A DNA stretch of 35,081 nucleotides from an uncultured cyanobacterium (GTDB lineage Bacteria > Cyanobacteriota > Cyanobacteriia > Cyanobacteriales > Chroococcidiopsidaceae). The stretch is taken from NCBI GenBank assembly GCA_946221495.1, contig CAMIFA010000034.1, forward strand, positions 1-35,081, in the 5' to 3' direction. The position numbers and the translations under genes are program-made. Below the pieces are notes generated by a model. That model saw only the letters and a program-made list of their open reading frames with translations. It ran no database searches and was not told where the DNA came from. Of the stretch, positions 1 to 6,882 are shown in pieces (positions within the stretch are counted from its first letter, which is position 1; each line of letters begins with the position of its first letter).

Positions 1-664
1 ACCATAAGCTTGGTATCAGTTTTATTAATTCTAATATAGACTTCAAAAACTTTTGCAGCCACTCAAATAAACTCGGATACTTTATATAGATAAAAAAAGC
101 TAAAATAGAAACTAGAGAAATACAAAAAGTAACGAATATTTTTTGTTGTTTTATTGTTTTATTGTCTATCTCACGTAGCCTTGACCAGATATCTTCTCTA
201 TTATGATCGCTACGAACACCTCGTGTAGCTTCAATTTTCATCTCATGAAAGCAAAGCGTACAAAATCTTTCTTTGAATTTCAGTTCTATATCATCATTAC
301 GGTAATTGTGTACTGTTATTAACATCGTGCCTGTCCATCCAGGATCTACAGTAGTTGAAATATGAGATAATCCAAGACTCACTTTTGTAGCCATTGAATG
401 TATGGTTGCCCCAATTTTTTTGGAAAGTTTTACACTTTCATAAGTTCTAATTACTACTGTGTCATTAGCTTTTATGTTAAGTGGGTTTTCATCTTTGATT
501 GGAAATATACGCTGTTTTTTCCAAGAAAAATATTCCTTGCCTACTCTTAAGTCATAACCAATAGGAGTCAGGCTCTCTTCTTCAAACTCTTCTATAGATA
601 TTCCCTCTGCGGAGTTTTGTTGCCTGGCTGTTATTGCCTTTTCGATCTCTGTATCGTTAAGCAT
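1..664 (-). CDS. dCTP deaminase/dUTPase-like protein with C-terminal membrane segment (partial)
   Basis: I read this gene directly from the sequence: it opens with ATG at 662-664 and stays open to the window edge (about 221 residues, 3' end missing). Residues 32-141 look like the DCD/dUTPase fold: TPIGYDLRVG near the start, then KVSLGLSHISTTVDPGW at about 94-110 and a conserved strand up to about 140. In E. coli Dcd the catalytic Arg and Glu flank the same DPGW motif; by eye both positions are Thr here, so deamination is doubtful and it may only bind a nucleotide. A hydrophobic helix at about 177-194 is followed by an amphipathic tail, suggesting a membrane anchor. It lies 41 bases downstream of the dCMP deaminase gene on the same strand, so it probably belongs to the same nucleotide operon. 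The fold assignment is fairly sure; activity is not. Confidence 0.7.
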   Translation of the reverse strand, partial: MLNDTEIEKAITARQQNSAEGISIEEFEEESLTPIGYDLRVGKEYFSWKKQRIFPIKDENPLNIKANDTVVIRTYESVKLSKKIGATIHSMATKVSLGLSHISTTVDPGWTGTMLITVHNYRNDDIELKFKERFCTLCFHEMKIEATRGVRSDHNREDIWSRLREIDNKTIKQQKIFVTFCISLVSILAFFIYIKYPSLFEWLQKFLKSILELIKLIPSLW

Positions 665-705
665 GAGCAGTTTCCATTAATATTTACTTTAGAATTATAT
701 TGCCT

Positions 706-1251
706 TTATACTGTGTCAGATTTTAAAGTAGAAGTGGGATTTAGCAGAAATAAAGCTGCTCTTTGCGCTGTTTCTTCAGATAGATGAATCTGGTTCAGAG
801 TAACTAATCTCTCTTTAACAAAGGAATCTCTTACTAAGGCTTTTTCTCCAGTGTTAAAAGTAGTTTCATAAAAAACTTCCTGGATGCCAGCTGAAATAAT
901 TAGCTTTAGGCAAGAGAGACAAGGTTCTAGGGTGACGTAAATACTTGCATTAGCTGTTGCAGTACCATGCTTTGCTGCTTGGGCGATCGCATTTGCTTCA
1001 GCGTGTACAGCACGGGAAGGCATAGTTTTACTAGCATCACAACTACTTAACCCTGGATAGCAGTAGCCTTGAGCAGTGCAATGAGCTGAACCTGAAGGTG
1101 AGCCGTTATAACCTGTTGCTACAACTTGCTTATTTTTAACAATCACCGCTCCCACCGGAAATGCTAGGCAAGTTGAGCGGGTAGCTGCAAGTTTAGCCAA
1201 CATTAGGAAATACTCGTCCCATGTTGGTCTTTGTTCATCAAAAGCTGTCAT
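706..1251 (-). CDS. dCMP deaminase (ComEB-like zinc deaminase)
   Basis: A 181-residue cytidine/deoxycytidylate deaminase-fold enzyme that probably converts dCMP to dUMP. The zinc and proton-shuttle motif HAE is at 83-85 and the second zinc motif PCLSC at 110-114. The segment between them is Cys/His rich (C58, C64, C71), as in ComEB-type dCMP deaminases that carry an extra zinc site. The start ATG overlaps the stop of the upstream thymidylate synthase gene (ATGA, 1248-1251), which indicates translational coupling. The product dUMP is the substrate of that synthase, so the pair forms a short dCMP to dTMP route. Riboflavin-type deaminases share these motifs, but length and context favour dCMP. 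Confidence 0.88.
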   Translation of the reverse strand: MTAFDEQRPTWDEYFLMLAKLAATRSTCLAFPVGAVIVKNKQVVATGYNGSPSGSAHCTAQGYCYPGLSSCDASKTMPSRAVHAEANAIAQAAKHGTATANASIYVTLEPCLSCLKLIISAGIQEVFYETTFNTGEKALVRDSFVKERLVTLNQIHLSEETAQRAALFLLNPTSTLKSDTV

Positions 1252-2747
1252 TTACTATCCTGAACATATTTCTTACCCGTCTTAAGACACTCAGAGGCTC
1301 TTTGCAATTCCATTCCCAAATATCCAGCATGATCTGGGCGGATAGCAGGAGAAGCAGCACAAATTTCTCTAATTAGCTTCAATGGATCTTTAGTGGAGTA
1401 GCAAGCAACAATTTCACCACTACCAGGTGTTGTTTGAGTAACCAATATTTTGCCTTCTGCTACTTCAATTAAGAAGTTTCCGGACGGATCGTAGTAGTCT
1501 AAATGCTTATCAATTACTGAATACTGTTGCTGAATTAATCGCTCTGCATTCTCCCATGTATCATCGTAAATGTGGGCGCTTTGACTAATGGTAATTAATG
1601 GTCCCATTTTTAAATCATAATCAGAACGAGTAGCAATTTGATCTCTAATATATTGCTGTAATGCTCGTAAGCCAAACGCATTTGCAGACCAAGCAGCAAA
1701 CATATCATTACTACGAAGAGTTGCTGTTAAAGATATTTCTCCATCAACAACTCTTACCCAAATGTGATTTAAACAAGGGCTACCACCTTTTTCGTGGTCT
1801 TTTACGTCCCAAAGCGACATTACTGCACTAGCGGCATCAATTTCGTGAATTAACTTTTGAATAACTTGCTCAATTTGGTCACGTTCAAACCAAGAACGTA
1901 GGCGTTGACCATAGGTGTATTTCACTCCTTCTGTATAGGGAGCATCGTCTAAAATTTGGGAAATGTACTCGTTAATAAAAGCGCGATCGCACGGTAAATA
2001 ATTTGGTTCTGGAAAATAGAAATCCTCTGGTTCGCTACTTACAATTGCAACTAAATCAATTAATTCTTGCCATTGTCCGTCATAACCAGTAGGTCGAATT
2101 GTGCCAGTAGTTTTGATGCGATGAATAATTTTTACCCAAGTTTCGGCAATCGTTTTGCCTTCAATTCGATGCCCATAAAGTTGTCCTGGCAAAACAGTTG
2201 GAACAACAGTAGAAAATGGAAACTCTAAGGGAGAACCCCAAGGTTCAACTGGCTCCTTGCGGAGTGCATATAATTTAACTAAACGGCAAGCTTCACTAAT
2301 TGAATGAACTTCTTGGTATTCTACACATCGCCGTAACTGTTCTAAAGCACTCTGCTCAATTTCAATATCAATAAACCCTTGAATTGGAGAGTTGATTACC
2401 CAGCAGCGCCGTCCAGTATCACTACTCCCTTCTGTAAAGCCGTTGCGAAAGAAGTCTAACAGGCATTCACACCCACCCGCATTTCTATCTTCTTTAGTGG
2501 CGTTAAGAGCAACCAAAAATCGCACATGGGGATTTGCCAATAAATTCCGAATTAGCAGTGAAATTCCGCGTGTAGGGCTGTACAATTGACCAATTACAGC
2601 ATATTCATGAGGTTGTAAGTGTTTGGCTACGCTAGCTTTTACAGTCCATCCCGTTACAAGTGCTGTTTGCCCACTACCATAAATTAGCTGGTTAGGCTTG
2701 TGGAGTGGTTGGTACTTAAACTGAATTCCTGGTTCGGTTGCTGTCAT
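1248..2747 (-). CDS. Composite thymidylate synthase (MtrA-like + ThyA-type + DUF4346)
   Basis: 499 residues, much longer than ThyA (about 264). Three parts are visible. Residues about 1-170 resemble the fold of methyltransferase subunit MtrA (QLYSPTRGISLLIRNLLANP, 54-73). Residues about 190-410 form a thymidylate-synthase domain. Residues about 418-497 match the DUF4346 pattern (DPSGNFLI at 420-427, DHAGYLG at 472-478, YVQD at 494-497). The active site looks complete: Cys325 in SPCL, Arg345 and Asp348 in RSND, Asn356, His392 and Tyr394 in HIY. Spacing from Cys to Arg (+20), Asp (+23) and Asn (+31) equals that of E. coli ThyA. It should methylate dUMP to dTMP; the one-carbon donor and the roles of the outer domains are unknown. 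It is the first gene of the nucleotide operon. I assign no gene symbol because the architecture differs from canonical thyA. Confidence 0.82.
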   Translation of the reverse strand: MTATEPGIQFKYQPLHKPNQLIYGSGQTALVTGWTVKASVAKHLQPHEYAVIGQLYSPTRGISLLIRNLLANPHVRFLVALNATKEDRNAGGCECLLDFFRNGFTEGSSDTGRRCWVINSPIQGFIDIEIEQSALEQLRRCVEYQEVHSISEACRLVKLYALRKEPVEPWGSPLEFPFSTVVPTVLPGQLYGHRIEGKTIAETWVKIIHRIKTTGTIRPTGYDGQWQELIDLVAIVSSEPEDFYFPEPNYLPCDRAFINEYISQILDDAPYTEGVKYTYGQRLRSWFERDQIEQVIQKLIHEIDAASAVMSLWDVKDHEKGGSPCLNHIWVRVVDGEISLTATLRSNDMFAAWSANAFGLRALQQYIRDQIATRSDYDLKMGPLITISQSAHIYDDTWENAERLIQQQYSVIDKHLDYYDPSGNFLIEVAEGKILVTQTTPGSGEIVACYSTKDPLKLIREICAASPAIRPDHAGYLGMELQRASECLKTGKKYVQDSK

Positions 2748-2931
2748 TGCGGCTAAAAGTTAAACCCAATCCCTACGTAAGATAACAAACTGTCGCAATC
2801 AGTTTATTGAAAATTTATAAACAGCCATAGTTCATATCAAGGCGTTTTTGTCAAATGCGATCGCTTAAATTGAGATGCAGTTGTCACGATATCCTAAAAA
2901 GAGCAACTTAATATCAAAACGGGATAATGCT

Positions 2932-3513
2932 ATGGCTTTGACTGCTTCAACGATGTTGTCTTTGGGTACTAAAGCACCTGATTTTCAGTTACCTAATGTA
3001 GTGTCTGGGGAAGTCATTTCCCTTTCCACATTTGCAGGCAAAAAGGCACTACTAGTTATGTTTATTTGTAAGCATTGCCCATTTGTCAAGCACATCCAGC
3101 AAGAATTGGCGCAGCTAGGCAAAGATTATGTCAATCGTGATCTGGGAATTGTCGCTATTAGTGCCAACGATGCTAACAACTATCCAGACGATGCACCTGA
3201 ACAGTTAAAGGCGATCGCCCAAGAACTAAGTTTTACGTTTCCCTTTTGCTACGACGAAAGCCAAGAAACGGCAAAGGCTTACACCGCAGCTTGCACACCG
3301 GACTTTTTTCTATTCGACGCAGACCAAAGATTAGTTTATCGTGGTCAGTTAGATGATAGCCGACCAAGCAACGGTAAACCTGTGACGGGTGAAGATTTAC
3401 GAGCGGCACTTGATGCGGTTCTGGCAGGGCAAGCAGTAAACTCAGAGCAGAAGCCCAGCGTAGGATGCAATATTAAGTGGAAGCCTGGGAATGAGCCGAG
3501 CTATTACGGTTAA
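2932..3513 (+). CDS. Thioredoxin-like AhpC/TSA-family protein
   Basis: A 193-residue peroxiredoxin/thioredoxin-fold protein. The N-terminal strand APDFQLPNV and the later FICKHCPFVKHI carry a CxxC pair (CKHC), so thiol-disulfide exchange is likely. The segment LFDADQRLVYRGQLDDSRP is typical of this cyanobacterial family. The frame is open from an ATG at 2875, but homologues begin near the MALTAST segment, so I place the start at 2932; the 19 extra residues have a different, basic composition. There is no signal peptide with that start, so a cytoplasmic location is expected. It is a single gene, divergent from the nucleotide operon and followed by the toxin-antitoxin island. Substrate unknown. 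Confidence 0.85.
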   Translation: MALTASTMLSLGTKAPDFQLPNVVSGEVISLSTFAGKKALLVMFICKHCPFVKHIQQELAQLGKDYVNRDLGIVAISANDANNYPDDAPEQLKAIAQELSFTFPFCYDESQETAKAYTAACTPDFFLFDADQRLVYRGQLDDSRPSNGKPVTGEDLRAALDAVLAGQAVNSEQKPSVGCNIKWKPGNEPSYYG

Positions 3514-3611
3514 TTGTAAATATTAGGGAACAATGGCAGCATTACAGGCTTTGTTGAGGATTTAAAAAATAGCTAATCGCTCCTCACAGCGATCGCCTTT
3601 GCTGGCTTGGA

Positions 3612-3941
3612 TCACAACCCTAACCAACCTCGCAGAGACTGTTCTAGCTGCTTGGCATCAGGATCAGCTAATTGACCAATCACTTTTACCACTAAGCTCT
3701 CATGCACTGTATACAAACCTCGCTTGACAGCTGTAACTACGTTTAATCCCACTGCTGCCCACTCAGACAGCACAAACTCACCTTCAAGTAGCGATCCTGT
3801 TCTGCTCGTCAAGGGCGTAAGCATGATGTCTTGAGATACGTGCGGCGCATTCACCACTACAGCAGGTCTAACCTTTGAATCCGACAAGTCCGAAAAGGGA
3901 TACCGAACCAAAATGATGTCATTTTTGGAGCAACTGGGCAT
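3612..3941 (-). CDS. PemK/MazF-family toxin
   Basis: About 109 residues with the PemK/MazF endoribonuclease pattern: an N-terminal DIILVRYPFSDL strand, then KVRPAVVVN, a central LTPLTSR and a C-terminal helix. The family cleaves mRNA. The frame opens earlier (3974), but the ATG at 3939-3941 gives the usual N-terminus and overlaps the end of the upstream antitoxin gene by 23 bases, as expected for a toxin-antitoxin pair. It lies at the left end of a run of TA modules that all point the same way. I see no truncation. Confidence 0.87.
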   Translation of the reverse strand: MPSCSKNDIILVRYPFSDLSDSKVRPAVVVNAPHVSQDIMLTPLTSRTGSLLEGEFVLSEWAAVGLNVVTAVKRGLYTVHESLVVKVIGQLADPDAKQLEQSLRGWLGL

Positions 3942-4143
3942 ACACATCATCCTCAGTGTTATCCCACACTGCATCTAGTGATGTTTGACTGCTTTGAAGC
4001 CAAAACTCAGCCTGGTCATCGGGAAGCAGCGTCACCAGCAATCTTGTCCCTTCTGGTAGTTCTGTTAACTCCAACAGTTCAATTTTACCTTGCCGAACAG
4101 TAGCCCAAAGCGTTTTTAGCATATTTACTTGATGAATGGTCAT
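3919..4143 (-). CDS. Antitoxin of the PemK/MazF-type pair
   Basis: A 74-residue protein (67 if the second Met at 4122 is used) directly upstream of and overlapping the toxin gene. The N-terminal half (ATVRQGKIELLE followed by LPEGTRLLVTLLP) has the short beta pattern of AbrB/DUF104-like DNA-binding antitoxins. The C-terminal half is acidic (WDNTEDDVYAQLL) and probably wraps around the toxin. It should neutralise the PemK/MazF protein and repress its own promoter. Family assignment rests mainly on position and pattern. Confidence 0.75.
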   Translation of the reverse strand: MTIHQVNMLKTLWATVRQGKIELLELTELPEGTRLLVTLLPDDQAEFWLQSSQTSLDAVWDNTEDDVYAQLLQK

Positions 4144-4210
4144 GCTTTGATTTTATGCTTCGATGCCTAATTGTGCGTTCGCCTGAGCCAACAACGTCAA
4201 AAGACTATCT

Positions 4211-4395
4211 CTACAAAAGAGTGAAGCGACCTTTCCTCGACTGTCGTACTCGTATATATTTCCTCAAAATCAATCACAGTACCGTTAAAGATGCACCTAC
4301 CTAACAGTTACGTTAAGCCGCACATAACTTCTAACTCCCACAAATCACCTTTCGTCGGTTGGCTCCAACGGGATGTTCGCCTGCGTTTTGGGCGC
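4211..4395 (-). repeat. Dispersed repeat copy A, containing an attC-like site (4299-4381)
   Basis: This segment shares long blocks with 5840-6013 and a shorter one with 5026-5100. Blocks common to A and C include CTACAAAAGAGT, CAGTACCGTTAAAGATG and CCCACAAATCACCTTTCGTC. Inside it, 4299-4381 has the layout of an integron attC site: an RYYYAAC box (ACCTAAC, 4299-4305), CGTTAAGCC at 4311-4319 able to pair with GGCTCCAACG at 4361-4370 with unpaired bases between the half-stems, and a degenerate GTTRRRY box (GTTCGCC, 4375-4381). It overlaps the 3' end of the BrnA-like gene, which translates part of it as PLEPTDER. Confidence 0.6.
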
Positions 4396-4605
4396 AAGAG
4401 CCTGTGCCTTCGTCACTCTAACTAAAAACCGTAAAGCCTCATTAACTGCGTCGGCGCTGGGAAACATCTCTGCAACATCAGGTTCTAAGCGCACAGTTGT
4501 TCTACCAAAACTCTTTCGCTCAGAACCAAATTTTCTGACGCGCAGGCTCTTTAAGTCATACTCTGACCGCAGCTCATCTTCTCTGTCTGGTTTATCCTTG
4601 TTCAT
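4345..4605 (-). CDS. brnA: BrnA-like antitoxin
   Basis: About 86 residues. DELRSEYDL near the N-terminus and LEPDVAEMFP followed by AVNEALRFL in the second half match the BrnA antitoxin pattern (a ribbon-helix-helix protein that binds BrnT and autoregulates). The ATG at 4605 is preferred; an ATG at 4614 in the same frame is also possible. It overlaps the 3' end of brnT. The last 15 residues (PKTQANIPLEPTDER) are encoded by the attC-like repeat and are nearly identical to the tail of the unrelated gene ending at 5964, so the original C-terminus may have been replaced by repeat sequence. Confidence 0.82.
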   Translation of the reverse strand: MNKDKPDREDELRSEYDLKSLRVRKFGSERKSFGRTTVRLEPDVAEMFPSADAVNEALRFLVRVTKAQALAPKTQANIPLEPTDER

Positions 4606-4864
4606 AGGCTTCACGCTCGGCTCGTGTTACGACTCTTGCACTAATCAGACGAATTAAATTTCCTCTTTGCGTATATGACACAATCAGTAAGCGTCTCTGG
4701 TTTGAGTGTCCAACAATGAGGTAACGCTCTTCGTCATCTGAATGATCTGGATCGTAGAAGTCAACATAGAGTGGAGCATCGAAAACAGTTCTGGCTTCCT
4801 CAAATGAGACACTGTGCTTTGATAAATTTCTCGCCGCTTTGTTTTCGTCCCACTCAAACTTCAT
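4592..4864 (-). CDS. brnT: BrnT-family ribonuclease toxin
   Basis: A 90-residue protein with the full BrnT pattern: FEWDENKAARNLSKHSVSFEEA at the N-terminus, a YDPDHSDDEERYLIVG segment, and the C-terminal strand IRLISARVVTRAEREAYE. BrnT is a RelE-fold ribonuclease. The start ATG is at 4862-4864. As in known brnTA loci the toxin gene comes first, followed by an overlapping antitoxin gene. The reading frame is intact. Confidence 0.92.
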   Translation of the reverse strand: MKFEWDENKAARNLSKHSVSFEEARTVFDAPLYVDFYDPDHSDDEERYLIVGHSNQRRLLIVSYTQRGNLIRLISARVVTRAEREAYEQG

Positions 4865-5025
4865 GGAGCCATCTTAGCATTAGACATTTGAAGGGATTTT
4901 AGTGTATGAAACCTTTGATAAGGTGAGCAGTATCCACCCTACTACTTTTCTGGACTTAGCGATTTTTTCTTGGATAAGAACGGTCACTCAATGCCGAAGC
5001 AACATTTAGTTCCCAGACCTCCACA

Positions 5026-5100
5026 TCGCCCCCACTGTCTTATTCCTACGTCCTAAATACAGTACCGTTAGAGATGCATCTAACGGTTAAGGTCAACGGC
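5026..5100 (-). repeat. Dispersed repeat copy B (short)
   Basis: This segment shares ACTGTCTTATTCCTA with copy C and CAGTACCGTTAGAGATGCA with both other copies. It contains a perfect RYYYAAC box, ATCTAAC at 5078-5084 (GTTAGAT on the gene strand), followed by GGTTAAGGTC, which resembles the inner half-stem of copy A. I cannot find the second half of an attC stem, so it may be truncated. It sits just downstream of the broken PIN-toxin gene, the position expected for a cassette recombination site. Confidence 0.5.
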
Positions 5101-5128
5101 AGCAATGGGGTTGTCATGCTACGCATAT

Positions 5129-5536
5129 TCAGGCAACTTTGAACGGGTTAACAATTCCTAACCCATCAATGCTTAAGTATCCAAAGTCCTCTGTATAGAG
5201 AGTTTGAATATTAGCTTCTAAGCAGGCAGCAACAATCATAGAATCCCAATGGGACAGACTAAAACGATTCATAAGCTCCTCCGCGCGATCAATAACACTC
5301 CACGTTGGCAGGGCGGTGTACCAAACCTGCTGCAAGTCACGGATGTACTGATATGCCTACGCTTGATCATATCCTAGAGGTTCCAATTTGCGACTAGCCG
5401 CTAAATATTCACAGGCAACTTGCCAAAGCAAAACACCTTCTGTCAGAGCAGATACCAGAGAAACTGCTATTGTGCGTTTGACTGGATCACGCGGATCATT
5501 GACGTAAATCAAGATGTTCGTGTCAACGGCGTTCAT
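5129..5536 (-). pseudogene. PIN-domain (VapC-like) toxin interrupted by an in-frame stop
   Basis: Starting at ATG 5534-5536 the frame reads MNAVDTNILIY, with the first PIN aspartate at residue 5 and a conserved Glu at 43, and then meets TAG at 5357-5359 (codon 60). The same frame continues without another stop to 5129 and supplies the rest of the fold: YQYIRDLQQVW, then LSHWDSMIVAACLE and LYTEDFGYL with the remaining acidic residues. A single substitution such as CAG to TAG explains the break. The first fragment lacks half the active site and should be inactive. The gene overlaps the upstream antitoxin gene by 14 bases. Confidence 0.85.
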
Positions 5537-5777
5537 GCAGCATATCCCGTGTGAACCGAGGAGCATTCATTGGAATTGGATTTTGCTGCATTCGCTCAAT
5601 TAGTGATGTGAGAAACCGTTGTTTAGCTTTGGTATCAGAAATTGGCGGTGACAAAATATCAGGAGACTGAACTAACAATTCAACCTCAGTGCCTTCAGGC
5701 AACTCAAAAGCTGTTTGAAGGATAAATGTACCGTTACTATAAATTGCTTTCAGAGCTTGGGGCATAAGGGAACTCAA
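5523..5777 (-). CDS. VapB-like (DUF104-type) antitoxin
   Basis: 84 residues, or 80 from the Met at 5765. The N-terminal part (ALKAIYSNGTFILQ, then FELPEGTEVELLV) is the DUF104/AbrB-like beta pattern found in antitoxins paired with PIN toxins. The C-terminal half is a variable helix ending LHERR. It overlaps the following PIN toxin gene. Because that toxin is broken, this antitoxin is now probably an orphan. Its frame is intact. Confidence 0.8.
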   Translation of the reverse strand: MSSLMPQALKAIYSNGTFILQTAFELPEGTEVELLVQSPDILSPPISDTKAKQRFLTSLIERMQQNPIPMNAPRFTRDMLHERR

Positions 5778-5839
5778 TGCTGTTTGCTATACCCTCAAGC
5801 ATAATTGATCGCCTCACCGACAACTTCCTCATACTGCCC

Positions 5840-6013
5840 CTACAAAAGAGTAAAGCGATCGCCCTGACTGTCTTATTCCTATGTGTTTCCCTGTAACTAA
5901 TTGCAGTACCGTTAAAGATGTACTTAAGGTGTTGAACGGTAGATGATTTCTGATTCCCACAAATCACCTTTCGTCAGTTGGCTCCAACGCTTTGTTAGCC
6001 TGCGTTTTGGGCG
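5840..6013 (-). repeat. Dispersed repeat copy C with attC-like right half (5931-6000)
   Basis: Nearly identical to copy A over CCCACAAATCACCTTTCGTC, TTGGCTCCAACG and CCTGCGTTTTGGGCG, and also over the left blocks around CAGTACCGTTAAAGATG. The right boundary box is GTTAGCC (5994-6000, one mismatch to GTTRRRY). The left box GTTGAAC (5931-5937) has one mismatch to RYYYAAC, and the inner left half-stem is largely lost. The copy overlaps the end of the small broken membrane gene, giving the translated tail NKALEPTDER. Confidence 0.6.
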
Positions 6014-6492
6014 GAAGGGTCTGTACCTTAATATCTTTCAAAAGCCATGATTCAATTTCCGTCGAAGCAACAGCCCAATCTATAGGGTCTGTATCTTTAA
6101 TAACTGGATTTACCTCCAATTCCAGTAAATGTGTATTATAGCAGTACCTAAAAGTAGGAGCAAACAATGATTTTGCAAGCTTAACATCTATACAGCCTGC
6201 CCTATAAAGTAGACCTAATTCATTAAATACTTGTCTTGTTGTGGAAATATGTTGCCAATCTTCTAAGGACAAAGAGCGTTTAAGCTACTTTATAAGTTAA
6301 AGGCTTTTCTAAAGAAAGATTGTCTTCAAGGAGCTGATCTGCAATAATTCTTGAAAAAAGAACGCTTTGAAATCTTTCATACATTTTTATAGTAGTTTTT
6401 ATCCTGGTTTGTCTTTCATTCTCGCGCTTAGTGGATAAAGCACTTAGAAAAGCACCCACTAAAACGCCAACTAAACCAGTTAAAAATTCCAT
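5964..6492 (-). pseudogene. Small membrane-anchored protein of unknown function, frameshifted
   Basis: From ATG 6490-6492 the frame encodes MEFLTGLVGVLVGAFLSALS (one membrane helix), a basic region RENERQTRIKTTIKMYE and a helical segment ending LTYKVA at 6280. A second frame then continues as LKRSLSLEDWQHISTTRQ and ends at 5964. Removing the T from GTAG near 6285 would restore YKELKRSLSLEDW, so a one-base insertion explains the break. I do not recognise the family. The final residues come from the repeat described at 5840-6013. If the frameshift is real, only the anchor and half of the cytoplasmic part are made. Confidence 0.6.
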
Positions 6493-6882
6493 GATGTATT
6501 TACCAATAAGGATATTGGAAATTAAGCATTGTAGCTCTAGTTTTACGTACAAACATTATATTAAGCAAACTAGCATCGATTTCTGCTTCATAAATAGCCT
6601 CAAAGCGTTACCTCACAGATAACCTTGCAGGGATTTTAGTAAAGAATGCCGACAAATCGCCTTGCTGTACCGCTTCAACCTAGAAGGAAAGCAAGCTAAC
6701 TCGTTATAATACGGAAACTTTCCGTATATCTAGCTATTGGAGAGGATTATCCAGAATTATTTTGGATAACTTCCTTGATAGAGAGCTTAAACTAAAATTT
6801 TTAGTATTTTCTGCTGTGAACACGCCCTTACACACGAACGAAATAGCCAGCCATTGCGATCGCTCATCTCACCCAAACACTA
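6493..6882. other. 390-bp intergenic region at the right edge of the TA island
   Basis: No credible gene on either strand. It holds an operator-like palindrome at 6709-6727 with an overlapping TATAAT, and a block AGGGATTTTAGT (about 6633) that also occurs upstream of brnT (about 4893). The stretch 6730-6880 is AT-rich and has an open frame without a start codon. Confidence 0.6.
6705..6727 (+). promoter_or_regulatory. TATAAT box overlapping a 19-bp palindrome
   Basis: ATACGGAAA, one central C, then TTTCCGTAT forms a perfect 9+9 inverted repeat (6709-6727). A consensus -10 hexamer TATAAT (6705-6710) runs into it from the left. An operator on top of a promoter is typical of autoregulated TA modules, but no gene begins within 150 bases downstream on the plus strand. 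Confidence 0.4.

Noticed and set aside
5737..5967. Open frame of 76 codons on the minus strand between the repeat copy and the VapB-like gene
   Set aside because: It overlaps the repeat and the antitoxin start, has basic low-complexity composition and no recognisable motif.
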